Origin: a virus
Virus record (IMG/VR): IMGVR_UViG_3300050821_005222
Coordinates: 1-29,840 of that record
DNA length: 29,840 nt
Direction: 5' to 3' (one strand)
In this document: positions 12,614-19,062 of the stretch, piece by piece
Position numbering within the stretch: position 1 is the stretch's first letter
How the letters are laid out: each line of letters opens with the position of its first letter
The notes under the pieces: generated by a model
Told to the model about the DNA's origin: nothing
Seen by the model: only the letters and a program-made list of their open reading frames with translations
Database searches by the model: none
Translations under genes and position numbers: made by a program

Positions 12614-13420
12614 ATGGGCGACCTCATCACCATCAGCGACGATAACTGGATCGAGCACGCTACCCACATCGGGCCGGACGGGCTGCCCCGCGCCAAGGGG
12701 CTCGTATCCCGCGACTGGATGAAACATCCGCAAGGTTGCCTTGCCGTTGCTCCGTCCTTCGATCTCGACCTCATCCCCGAAAGCGAATGGGCCGCACGCA
12801 TCGCCGACCAGGAGGCGAACCAGTCCAGCCTTCAGCACATCAGGGATCATGGCAACTACGGCGGGCAGATTCCAACCTACGACCAAGACGGCAAGGGCTA
12901 CTGCTGGGCGCATAGTTCGACCTCGGCAGTGACTCTCGCGCGTGCAGCCAACAATGAACCGTATGTTCCCCTCAGCGCCTTTGCCGTGGCGTGCATCATC
13001 AAGGGCTACCGCGACCAGGGCGGCAACGGCATCGACTCGCTCCAGTTCATCGCGGACAGAGGCATCCCCTCGGCGCAGTTCTGGCCGATGAAGTCGATGA
13101 GTCAGGCGAACGACAAGCCCGAGACCTGGGCCAACGCCGCCCTGCACAAGTGTGTCAAGTTCCTGGACTGCTCGGATGATCCGCAGTTGCGCCGGCAACA
13201 GGTGGCAACGGCTTCGCTCCTGGGGCTTCCGGTGATCGCTGACTATAACTGGTGGAGTCACAGCGTCTGCCTGATCCGCGTCATGTCCCCGACGAAGACG
13301 CGCATCTTCAACTCTTGGGGCGATTCCTGGAGCCAGCAAGGAGTAGGCGACCTTGACGGCTCCAAGGCTTGGCCCGATGATGCCTGGGTGGTGGTGACAG
13401 AGGCGGTGTCGCAGACGTGA
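12614..13420 (+). CDS. Papain-like (C1 family) cysteine protease, 268 aa
   Basis: ATG 12614 follows AAGGAG. The catalytic set of clan CA is complete: Q91 (oxyanion hole) six residues before C97 in GYCWAH, the same Q-to-C spacing as papain (Q19/C25), then H216 in WWSHSVCL and N233 in FNSWG. About 85 residues precede the core with no signal peptide or membrane segment, so it acts in the cytoplasm or in the virion, or is released at lysis. Targets could be procapsid proteins, host proteins or envelope. An activity is likely but the substrate is unknown. Its stop overlaps a GTG start (GTGA). Confidence 0.88.
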   Translation: MGDLITISDDNWIEHATHIGPDGLPRAKGLVSRDWMKHPQGCLAVAPSFDLDLIPESEWAARIADQEANQSSLQHIRDHGNYGGQIPTYDQDGKGYCWAHSSTSAVTLARAANNEPYVPLSAFAVACIIKGYRDQGGNGIDSLQFIADRGIPSAQFWPMKSMSQANDKPETWANAALHKCVKFLDCSDDPQLRRQQVATASLLGLPVIADYNWWSHSVCLIRVMSPTKTRIFNSWGDSWSQQGVGDLDGSKAWPDDAWVVVTEAVSQT

Positions 13421-13539
13421 TACCGGGAACCGATTTTCAATGGCTGCTGGTGTTCGTCGGCCTGCCGGTCTTGGCGGCCGTTACTCGCCTCGCCTGCTTC
13501 TTACTCGAAAAAGGAGTTCCCCATGGCAAAGAAAACTGA
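13417..13539 (+). CDS. Micro-membrane protein, 40 aa (GTG start)
   Basis: GTG 13417 overlaps the protease stop (GTGA). Translation gives a single hydrophobic helix (WLLVFVGLPVLAAVTRLACFLL) and a short polar tail ending KGVPHGKEN. Its end overlaps the start of the metallothionein-like gene by 17 bases, and the ribosome-binding site of that gene lies inside it. Coupling and the hydrophobic helix support it. No homologue is known to me. Confidence 0.5.
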   Translation: MIPGTDFQWLLVFVGLPVLAAVTRLACFLLEKGVPHGKEN

Positions 13540-13675
13540 CAAGTGCCCGTGCTGCAAAGGCGACCCGAAAGCTTGCGACTGTGACAAGTGCGGCTGCGGG
13601 TGCGTAGCGATGTGCAGCGGCTGCAAGAAATGCACCTGCTGCTGCGAGTGTCCAAAGAAAGAGGCAACCGCATGA
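13523..13675 (+). CDS. Metallothionein-like Cys-rich protein, 50 aa
   Basis: ATG 13523 has AAAGGAG nine bases upstream. Fifteen of 50 residues are cysteine (positions 8, 10, 11, 18, 20, 23, 25, 27, 31, 34, 37, 39, 40, 41, 43), in CxC, CC and CxxC arrangements with Lys/Asp spacers and no aromatic residue or histidine. This composition is that of a metallothionein, able in principle to bind several Zn, Cd or Cu(I) ions in thiolate clusters. It shows no obvious alignment to the SmtA family, so it may be a separate type. Its stop overlaps the next start (ATGA). Confidence 0.75.
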   Translation: MAKKTDKCPCCKGDPKACDCDKCGCGCVAMCSGCKKCTCCCECPKKEATA

Positions 13676-14067
13676 TCTGGGTAAGCGTCATCTTCGGCCT
13701 GCTCGGTTTGCTCTTGACTTGGCTCAAGAGCGCGGGCGTTCTCACGGTCAAGCAGAAGAAAAAGCTGAACGGCATCATCTTCCGTGCCCATGAAGTGGAA
13801 GCGAAGGCGGTTGGCCTGGGCTGCAAGGCGGGAGGCGAAGAGTTTACCGACAACATGCAAAAGCCAGAGTACGACGAGCAGCCGATGGCTGCGTTGCCGA
13901 CTGACCCTGAGTCCATGCGGGCAACCATCATCAACGGTATCAACGCCGCCCTGAGTCACACATTTCTTGTGACAGGCGACAACCGCCGACTGTTGCAAGG
14001 GCAACTCGCCTACTGGCAACAGGTGCCGGCTACTGAACTGACCAAACTGATTTCGCTCTTACCTTAA
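13672..14067 (+). CDS. Membrane-anchored protein, 131 aa
   Basis: ATG 13672 overlaps the previous stop (ATGA). One N-terminal membrane helix (residues 1-18, MIWVSVIFGLLGLLLTWL) is followed by a basic patch (KQKKKLN), then a soluble, mostly helical domain. The orientation is probably N-out/C-in from the basic residues after the helix. No family is recognised. It sits between the metallothionein-like gene and another membrane protein with a Cys cluster. Confidence 0.65.
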   Translation: MIWVSVIFGLLGLLLTWLKSAGVLTVKQKKKLNGIIFRAHEVEAKAVGLGCKAGGEEFTDNMQKPEYDEQPMAALPTDPESMRATIINGINAALSHTFLVTGDNRRLLQGQLAYWQQVPATELTKLISLLP

Positions 14068-14078
14068 GGAGTATCGCA

Positions 14079-14666
14079 ATGAAAATGCAGGCCTCAGACT
14101 TAAAGACCGCCGTACAGAATGCCGAGAAGGGTTCGGCCTTACAAGCCCTTGTGGACGGATTCTTTGCCGGCCTCGAAGCACGCACCACAAATGGAATCGT
14201 GCAGGGGCTGCTCAAGGGAGCCAACAAGCTGATCGACTTTGCGATGACGGCTTATGGGCTGGCCATTCTCTTGTGCTTCTTGTTCCTGCCGGCCTTGGCG
14301 AGTGCTCAGGGACTGCCCAGGGCCCGTGACGTGGTTGCCGATGTCGGCTTGCCCCGCGCCCGCGACTATGTCGAAGTCACCGTGGCCACTCAGATCGAGC
14401 CCCCCTGCAAGAACTGTGACTGCGGCTGCATCGAGGGTCAGCCGTGTTCGTGCGATAAACCCGGCGCTGCCATAACCAAGGAGGACAAGCCCGCTCCTTC
14501 GCAGGTTGCAGAACCATCAGCGCCCGCCGAATCCACAACTCCAACATCGGCAAGCGCCGGGGAGGAGGAGGCGGGCGTTTACTCAGTGCCGGCTGCTCAG
14601 TACCAGCCGCAACGCTTTTTTCGTTACCGCCCCGCGTACCAGCGGGGCCGGGCTTGCAGCTCCTGA
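14079..14666 (+). CDS. Membrane protein with CxC metal-binding-like cluster, 195 aa
   Basis: ATG 14079 follows AAGGAG. A helical N-terminal region leads to a membrane segment (about residues 53-74, DFAMTAYGLAILLCFLFLPALA) that could end in a signal-peptidase site (SAQ). GLPRARD occurs twice (78-84 and 90-96). Residues 110-125 hold six cysteines (C-x2-C-x-C-x-C-x5-C-x-C), echoing the metallothionein-like gene 400 bases upstream. The remainder is Pro/Ala/Ser/Thr-rich, then Arg/Tyr-rich. An envelope-exposed metal-binding or structural protein is likely. Function unknown. Confidence 0.7.
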   Translation: MKMQASDLKTAVQNAEKGSALQALVDGFFAGLEARTTNGIVQGLLKGANKLIDFAMTAYGLAILLCFLFLPALASAQGLPRARDVVADVGLPRARDYVEVTVATQIEPPCKNCDCGCIEGQPCSCDKPGAAITKEDKPAPSQVAEPSAPAESTTPTSASAGEEEAGVYSVPAAQYQPQRFFRYRPAYQRGRACSS

Positions 14667-14851
14667 AGCTGATCCAGACGAGGCAGGTTCTGCCGATGCG
14701 CGAAGTGCTAGACCTCATCGGTTGCGGAAACTTGTCGTGGGCATTGCACGAATGCCTTTTCGACTTCTTCGCCGCCGTTAGCCTGAACCTCCGCCATGCT
14801 CGCCTGGAGTGGCGGAGGTTCCCTTCTCTTCGTCAGTGGGAAGGTGCATGA
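14654..14851 (+). CDS. Possible small protein, up to 65 aa
   Basis: The frame runs from TTG 14654, or from ATG 14696 (51 aa, AGGCAGG upstream), to a TGA overlapping the next ATG (ATGA). The middle looks protein-like (MREVLDLIGCGNLSWALHECLFDFFAAVSLNLR). Against it, a perfect 12-bp hairpin (14785-14821) lies inside its 3' part, which would fit better in an intergenic gap. Uncertain. Confidence 0.4.
   Translation: MQLLKLIQTRQVLPMREVLDLIGCGNLSWALHECLFDFFAAVSLNLRHARLEWRRFPSLRQWEGA
14785..14821 (+). terminator. Perfect 12-bp hairpin
   Basis: GAACCTCCGCCA (14785-14796) and TGGCGGAGGTTC (14810-14821) pair perfectly around a 13-nt loop and are followed by a pyrimidine-rich stretch (CCTTCTCTTC). It is very stable and could be a terminator or an mRNA-stabilising or processing element. 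It overlaps the uncertain 14654-14851 frame. Confidence 0.55.
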
Positions 14852-15009
14852 GTGGGCGAAAACGCCGGCCTTTGGTTGACATACTCGACGACATCTTCGG
14901 GGGCGTCGTTGAGAACATGGTGCTGATCTTCTGCATCATCTTGGCCGTGGCCGTGTGTGCAGTCGAAATGATTCATCGCTGGTTTGTTCCGTGGGACGAT
15001 AAACGATGA
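14848..15009 (+). CDS. Micro-membrane protein, 53 aa
   Basis: ATG 14848 follows GGAAGG and overlaps the previous stop. A basic N-terminus (MSGRKRRPLVDILDDIFGG) precedes one membrane helix (about residues 23-42, NMVLIFCIILAVAVCAVEMI) and a short charged tail (HRWFVPWDDKR). The stop overlaps the next ATG (ATGA). The topology would suit a holin-type or lysis-regulating peptide, but this is not demonstrated. Confidence 0.65.
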   Translation: MSGRKRRPLVDILDDIFGGVVENMVLIFCIILAVAVCAVEMIHRWFVPWDDKR

Positions 15010-15095
15010 ACTGGTCGATGATCGTGGGAATCTGGATCGGCATAATCATAGGTCTGGTGCTCTATGCCATGAAGCGTTTTGGCGGCTACCAGTAG
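15006..15095 (+). CDS. Micro-membrane protein, 29 aa
   Basis: ATG 15006 overlaps the previous TGA (ATGA). The sequence is one helix (WSMIVGIWIGIIIGLVLYAM) with a basic end (KRFGGYQ). It is the last of the micro-membrane genes. The ribosome-binding site of the next gene starts right at its stop codon. Confidence 0.6.
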   Translation: MNWSMIVGIWIGIIIGLVLYAMKRFGGYQ

Positions 15096-15104
15096 GAGGA
15101 AACC

Positions 15105-16289
15105 ATGCCAACGGCACGCGATTACTTTCTGCAGGCACAGGCCAACATTGCTTCCGGCCTCGCACTTCTGCCAGCCGACTCCAAGCGCACCATCCAGCAA
15201 AGCGACCTCACGTACCTCGGCATGATGAACACGCCTCTCAATGCCAGGAGCAACGGTGCGATCGCGTTGCGCCGCCGACCGGACGGGACGAAGTCGCTAC
15301 TTGTTGCCGGAGAGGATACTTCCCAGAATCCGCTCAACGAAATCTCTCTTGCCGGCTTCAGTACGACTGCCCCGCCGATGGCCGCGTTGCTCAACACTTG
15401 GCTGCCGGCTGCTTGGCAGCAAGGGTGCCTGACGTGGGCGCCGATCCTGCCAGCCAGCGGTGGTCTTCAGATCGGCGGCATGTGCATGATCGGGGACACG
15501 TTGTACACCGTCTTCGGCGGTCACTACGATGTCAGCCCCGGTGACAAGCCTGTCCTGTTCCTGACGAAGTTCAACGCGGATGGAACGCTGAGCAGCCAGG
15601 GCCCGGTGTTTGCGACGGCCACGAACAAGTTCTGCCGGCTCTGGGCAACGGGCGATCCGAGTGGCCGTCTATACCTCGGCTCCGGCCTTGCTGCGGGGGA
15701 TGCGGCTTCTCCTTGGGGACGCTCGCTGATCTCGGTCCCTACTGCGATCACCTTGACTCAGAACGCCATGCTGCCATCTGTCGAGATGCTCGGGTATCCC
15801 ATCGGGCACGAAGACGAGTATCCAGGCACCTACACGTCGGCCATTGTCACAACTCCGAAGACGGGCGGCCCCTGGATCAACAACGGCGTTGTGTCAACGG
15901 CTTGCTGGGTCGAAACGAACAGCCTTATCGGCGTTCTTTACTTCGGGCACTATGGGGATGGGTACGTGTGGTACGGACTCAACCCCGATCCGGTCAGCGG
16001 CAACTATGACAACGTCGATCTCTCGAAGGGCTACCATGCAACACAGCATCACGGCTATTGCGCGATCGACAACCCGGCAAAGTATGCCGACGTGGTCTCA
16101 GGCAAGATCAACCCCTGGGACCCAAGAGCCGACAGCGTCTTCGATCCGTTCCCAATGATGGGGAATCTGCCTGGGGGCAACCTCTTCACCGGCTCCGCGT
16201 TTGACCCAGACACGAACACGCTTATCCTGAGCGGGACGTGGGTAGGCACCGGCACCTTGGGAATCCACGCTTTCAAAGTAGGGATGTGA
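15105..16289 (+). CDS. Beta-rich, possibly beta-propeller protein, 394 aa
   Basis: ATG 15105 is preceded by AGGAGG. The body is rich in Gly, aromatics and short beta-strand/turn units (for example MCMIGDTLYTVFGGHYD, LFLTKFNADGTLSSQGPVF, SAFDPDTNTLILSGTW). These resemble the blades of a propeller or another all-beta repeat protein. No signal peptide is seen. Its place ahead of the capsid operon suggests a virion or receptor-binding function, but no specific family is recognised. No catalytic motif was found. Confidence 0.7.
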   Translation: MPTARDYFLQAQANIASGLALLPADSKRTIQQSDLTYLGMMNTPLNARSNGAIALRRRPDGTKSLLVAGEDTSQNPLNEISLAGFSTTAPPMAALLNTWLPAAWQQGCLTWAPILPASGGLQIGGMCMIGDTLYTVFGGHYDVSPGDKPVLFLTKFNADGTLSSQGPVFATATNKFCRLWATGDPSGRLYLGSGLAAGDAASPWGRSLISVPTAITLTQNAMLPSVEMLGYPIGHEDEYPGTYTSAIVTTPKTGGPWINNGVVSTACWVETNSLIGVLYFGHYGDGYVWYGLNPDPVSGNYDNVDLSKGYHATQHHGYCAIDNPAKYADVVSGKINPWDPRADSVFDPFPMMGNLPGGNLFTGSAFDPDTNTLILSGTWVGTGTLGIHAFKVGM

Positions 16290-16292
16290 CCA

Positions 16293-16667
16293 ATGGCAAA
16301 CGAGATTACGCTGACCGCCAGTCTCAGCCTCTTCAAGGCTCTCATCATGGAGCAAGCGGACGGGGACGCGGTCACGAACTTTCTCGCCTCGATGAGCGGC
16401 AACTTCTACACAAAAGGCGTGGTGCTCATTGCGACTTCCGCCGGCACCGCGATCCCTCTTGGCCAGGTTACGGCTCCTCATTGGGCATTCTTCAAGAACA
16501 TGGACCCCGTCAACTCCGTGACAATCCGCAACGGTTCGGGCGGTGCCGACCTCTTGCAAATGCTTGCGGGAGAGCCTGCATTCTGCCCTTTATTGAGCAC
16601 TTGTGTTCCCTGGGGCATCGCCACGGGCGGGGCGATCAACCTGAAGTACCTCATTATTTCGCTCTGA
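16293..16667 (+). CDS. Small structural (decoration-type) protein, 124 aa
   Basis: The start reads MANEITLTASLSLFKALIM, a beginning I recall from small virion proteins of metagenomic phages. A beta-rich body follows (KGVVLIATSAGTAIPLGQVTAPHWAFFKNMD, NSVTIRNGSGGADLLQMLAGEPAFCPL). It ends just before the promoter and tRNA-like element. A capsid decoration or minor virion protein is the best guess from size, composition and position. Confidence 0.65.
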   Translation: MANEITLTASLSLFKALIMEQADGDAVTNFLASMSGNFYTKGVVLIATSAGTAIPLGQVTAPHWAFFKNMDPVNSVTIRNGSGGADLLQMLAGEPAFCPLLSTCVPWGIATGGAINLKYLIISL

Positions 16668-16671
16668 GTCA

Positions 16672-16700
16672 TTGACCAAGTGTTCGGTTGCCTGTAGACT
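16672..16700 (+). promoter_or_regulatory. Sigma70-like promoter for the tRNA-like element
   Basis: TTGACC (16672-16677), 17 bases, then TAGACT (16695-16700), close to consensus with ideal spacing. The predicted transcription start is near 16707, the first base of the tRNA-like sequence. It may also drive the scaffold and capsid genes downstream. Confidence 0.6.
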
Positions 16701-16706
16701 TCTAGC

Positions 16707-16777
16707 GCGGGTAGGGGCGGTCACCCGGCAGAGGCTCATAACCTCAGCAACGCAGGTTCGAATCCTTGCTTCCCGCA
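16707..16777 (+). tRNA. tRNA-like element, anticodon CAU (Met or Ile2), atypical
   Basis: The 71-nt sequence has an acceptor GCGGGTA/TTCCCGC with one T-T mismatch. The anticodon arm has loop CTCATAA (anticodon CAT at 16737-16739) and a four-pair stem GAGG/CCTC. The T-loop is the canonical TTCGAAT, but its stem works only with a bulged T (GCAGG against CCTTGC). The D-arm is short and does not form a normal stem. It lacks an encoded CCA (ends CA). It may be a degenerate tRNA, a functional but divergent phage tRNA, or an attachment-site remnant. Confidence 0.5.
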
Positions 16778-16795
16778 GTAAAACCTTTTGTGAAA

Positions 16796-16830
16796 GGGCT
16801 CCAGGGTGTGGGTAACCTCCCCTGGAGCCC
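16796..16830 (+). terminator. Perfect 11-bp hairpin between tRNA-like element and scaffold gene
   Basis: GGGCTCCAGGG (16796-16806) pairs perfectly with CCCTGGAGCCC (16820-16830) around a 13-nt loop. It is followed by GCTATTCAC, not a T-run. It ends ten bases before the proposed GTG of the scaffold gene, so it could be an attenuator, an RNA processing or stabilising signal, or a 3' end for the tRNA-like transcript. Confidence 0.55.
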
Positions 16831-16839
16831 GCTATTCAC

Positions 16840-17958
16840 GTGGGTCCGCAGCAGGTTAGATCGGCTCATGAAGTGGCCGAAGAGACAGTCGAGACTCCCG
16901 CGCCGCCGGCCCCGGCAGCGCCCTCCAAGGAAAAAAGCTTCGTCGAGCAGTACGACCTCGGCGACACGTCCCCCGCACCGATACACATTCCTTCAGCCTC
17001 CGCTGCCACAGAAGAAACTCCGGCTGAGCCGGCATCTCCTCAGCCGGAGCCTTCCTCTCGTCCCGTCCCGCCCAAAGATCCCGAAACAGGCCGCTTTGTA
17101 GCCCGAGACGCCGAGCCCCAGCCCGGCCGGCATTCGCCGCGGCTCGTAGCGATGGCCGTGGACTACGGCATCCCTGAAAACGAAATCAAGGAGATGTTGC
17201 CGCTCGAACTGGAGCGCCACGTCCTCTACCTCCACAAGCAGGCCCTGCAAATCTCCCGCGACAACAACCGGCAACGCCTCCTGCAGAGCGGCGGCGACGC
17301 GCTCGACCCGATGATCTCGCCTGTGCAGGATACTCCTCAGCCTCAGCCGACTCAGCAGCCGCGCCGGCAAGCACCGCCTCCCGAAGACGAATTCACCTTC
17401 GACCCTGCCGACTATGACCCCAATGTGGCCAAGGCTCTCGGCATCGTCAGGGACCAGGCGAAGGAGATCAAGCAACTCAAGCAGATGGTTCAGGGCCTCG
17501 CACGCAACGAACAGATTCGCCAATTCGAGACTGCCGCTCAGCACCTCGACCGCCGCTTTGCCGAGCGAGAGGAAGTCTTCGGCAAGGGCACGGTGAGGAG
17601 CATCGACCCGAACAGCTTACACGCCACGCGCAGGCGAGCAGTCGTAGCGCTGCTCGATCAGTTCAAGGGCCAACCCGGCACCTTCGATGAAAAGTACGAC
17701 CGCATCGTGTCGGAACTCTATGGTGCCGGCGAGGAGCCAGAGCGGGAAACCTCAAGAACCCCTCGCATAGTTCGTGAAGACGAAGACGAATGGGCGAGGG
17801 GAGGCGTGGCTCGGCCGACGCACCGCGAAGCCAGGAACGAGCCGAAGGGCTTCGAGCGCGCGGTCAAGGCGGTCTCCGACAAGATGCGCGAGTTGGAATT
17901 GAATGGCGAGAGCGGCGACTTGCCGCCTGATAGTTTTCTTCCGGCCTCTGGTCAGTAG
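16840..17958 (+). CDS. Probable scaffolding protein, 372 aa (GTG start)
   Basis: It lies directly upstream of the capsid gene, the usual place for a scaffold. The N-terminal 90 residues are Pro/Ala/Glu-rich and disordered (contain PKDPETGRFVARDAE). A charged helical region follows (NEIKEMLPLELERHVLYLHKQALQI), then another acidic/Pro linker, a coiled-coil part (KALGIVRDQAKEIKQLKQMVQGLARNEQIRQFE is one long helix) and a charged C-terminus that would contact the capsid protein. No GTG or ATG start has a Shine-Dalgarno. GTG 16840 gives the longest form and GTG 16873 lies ten bases after the AGCAGGTTAGATCG repeat. Confidence 0.75.
   Translation: MGPQQVRSAHEVAEETVETPAPPAPAAPSKEKSFVEQYDLGDTSPAPIHIPSASAATEETPAEPASPQPEPSSRPVPPKDPETGRFVARDAEPQPGRHSPRLVAMAVDYGIPENEIKEMLPLELERHVLYLHKQALQISRDNNRQRLLQSGGDALDPMISPVQDTPQPQPTQQPRRQAPPPEDEFTFDPADYDPNVAKALGIVRDQAKEIKQLKQMVQGLARNEQIRQFETAAQHLDRRFAEREEVFGKGTVRSIDPNSLHATRRRAVVALLDQFKGQPGTFDEKYDRIVSELYGAGEEPERETSRTPRIVREDEDEWARGGVARPTHREARNEPKGFERAVKAVSDKMRELELNGESGDLPPDSFLPASGQ
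16850..16863 (+). repeat. 14-bp direct repeat AGCAGGTTAGATCG (copy 2)
   Basis: This is an exact copy of 7689-7702. It lies inside the scaffold ORF if translation starts at 16840, or in the leader if it starts at GTG 16873. Confidence 0.8.
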
Positions 17959-17970
17959 CAGGTTTAACAA

Positions 17971-17990
17971 GAGCAGGTTAAAGGGAGCCT
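17971..17990 (+). repeat. 20-bp direct repeat in capsid-gene leader (copy 1)
   Basis: GAGCAGGTTAAAGGGAGCCT is identical to 19631-19650. It contains the capsid ribosome-binding site (AAAGGGAG) and ends four bases before the GTG start. A further AGCAGGTT lies at 17957-17964, so the leader has the 8-mer twice. Confidence 0.85.
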
Positions 17991-17994
17991 TATC

Positions 17995-19050
17995 GTGGCC
18001 GTCACCCCGAATGCTTTAACCGCAGTTGCCATCGGCGACCTTGTTAATACCACGCTGCGCGATCTCGGTGAAATGCGCTTCACCGAAATTGCCACGGACC
18101 TCCAAAAGCACACCGCCATGCGGAACCTGCTGAAGGTGAACCGCATTGTGCTGGAGTCCGGCTACGGGGTGCAGTGGGATGTCATGGTGAATCAGACCGG
18201 CGCCGCTGCCAACGTCGGTCTGGGTGCCTCCGACAACGTCAACGATGTTGACACGATGGTCCAGGCCACGGCCGACTGGAGGAACAGCACCACCAACTAT
18301 TCGATCATCGGCCAAGTGATCGACATGAACCGGGAGCCGCGGCGGATCGTCAACCTCGTTCAGACCAAGCGCATCGCGGCCCTGATCTCACTGGCCGAAC
18401 TGATGGAGGCAAACTTCTGGGGGCCGCCGGTTCCGATCACGGACCTTGTGACCCCCTGGGGCGTCAACACCTGGATCGTCAAGAACGCGACCGAAGGCTT
18501 CAATGGTGGCGTTCCCTCTGGTTACACGACCATCGGCCTCAACCCGACCGTCTACCCTCGATGGAACAACTGGACTTATCAGTACACCAGTGTTTCCCGT
18601 GACGATCTCATTCGCCACTGGAGGAAGGCGGCGACGTTCACGGACTTCCAGCCGCCGGTTGACGGTATCCCCACGTTCAACACCGGCGACAACTATGGCT
18701 TTTACACAAACTATGGCGTCATTGGTCCCCTTGAGGAAGCCGTCGAATCCCAGAATGACAATCTGGGGAATGACCTGGCTTCCAAAGACGGGCTCACAAT
18801 GTTCCGCCGCGTTGGCGTAACCTGGGTGCCGAAACTCGAAGCGGATACGACGAACCCCGTGTACGGCCTCAACTGGGGCTGGTTCAAGACCTATATTCTC
18901 CGCGGCTGGTGGCTGAAGGAAACGCGCGTGCCGATCTATCCGGGGCAGCACACGATCTCGGCACATTTCCTCGACAGCACGTATCAGTTTATCCTCAAGA
19001 ACCGCCGCGTTCATTTCGTTCTGGCCACGGGAACGACAACGCCTTCTTAA
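17995..19050 (+). CDS. Major capsid protein, HK97-fold type, 351 aa (GTG start)
   Basis: It forms the icosahedral shell. Evidence is its position after the probable scaffold, a typical length, an N-terminal helical arm (residues 13-53, TLRDLGEMRFTEIATDLQKH) and a beta-rich, aromatic body with NREPRRIVNLVQTKRIAALISLAELMEANF as the likely long spine helix. It ends in a beta-strand segment (STYQFILKNRRVHFVLATG). GTG 17995 has a good AAAGGGAG. The N-terminal arm is duplicated in the 118-aa protein at 7342-7698. Confidence 0.85.
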   Translation: MAVTPNALTAVAIGDLVNTTLRDLGEMRFTEIATDLQKHTAMRNLLKVNRIVLESGYGVQWDVMVNQTGAAANVGLGASDNVNDVDTMVQATADWRNSTTNYSIIGQVIDMNREPRRIVNLVQTKRIAALISLAELMEANFWGPPVPITDLVTPWGVNTWIVKNATEGFNGGVPSGYTTIGLNPTVYPRWNNWTYQYTSVSRDDLIRHWRKAATFTDFQPPVDGIPTFNTGDNYGFYTNYGVIGPLEEAVESQNDNLGNDLASKDGLTMFRRVGVTWVPKLEADTTNPVYGLNWGWFKTYILRGWWLKETRVPIYPGQHTISAHFLDSTYQFILKNRRVHFVLATGTTTPS

Positions 19051-19062
19051 CGAAAGAGTTTC

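Noticed and set aside
14848-15095. Named holin genes
   Set aside because: The proteins are small and membrane-spanning but no endolysin is adjacent and no holin family pattern is evident, so they are reported only as micro-membrane proteins.
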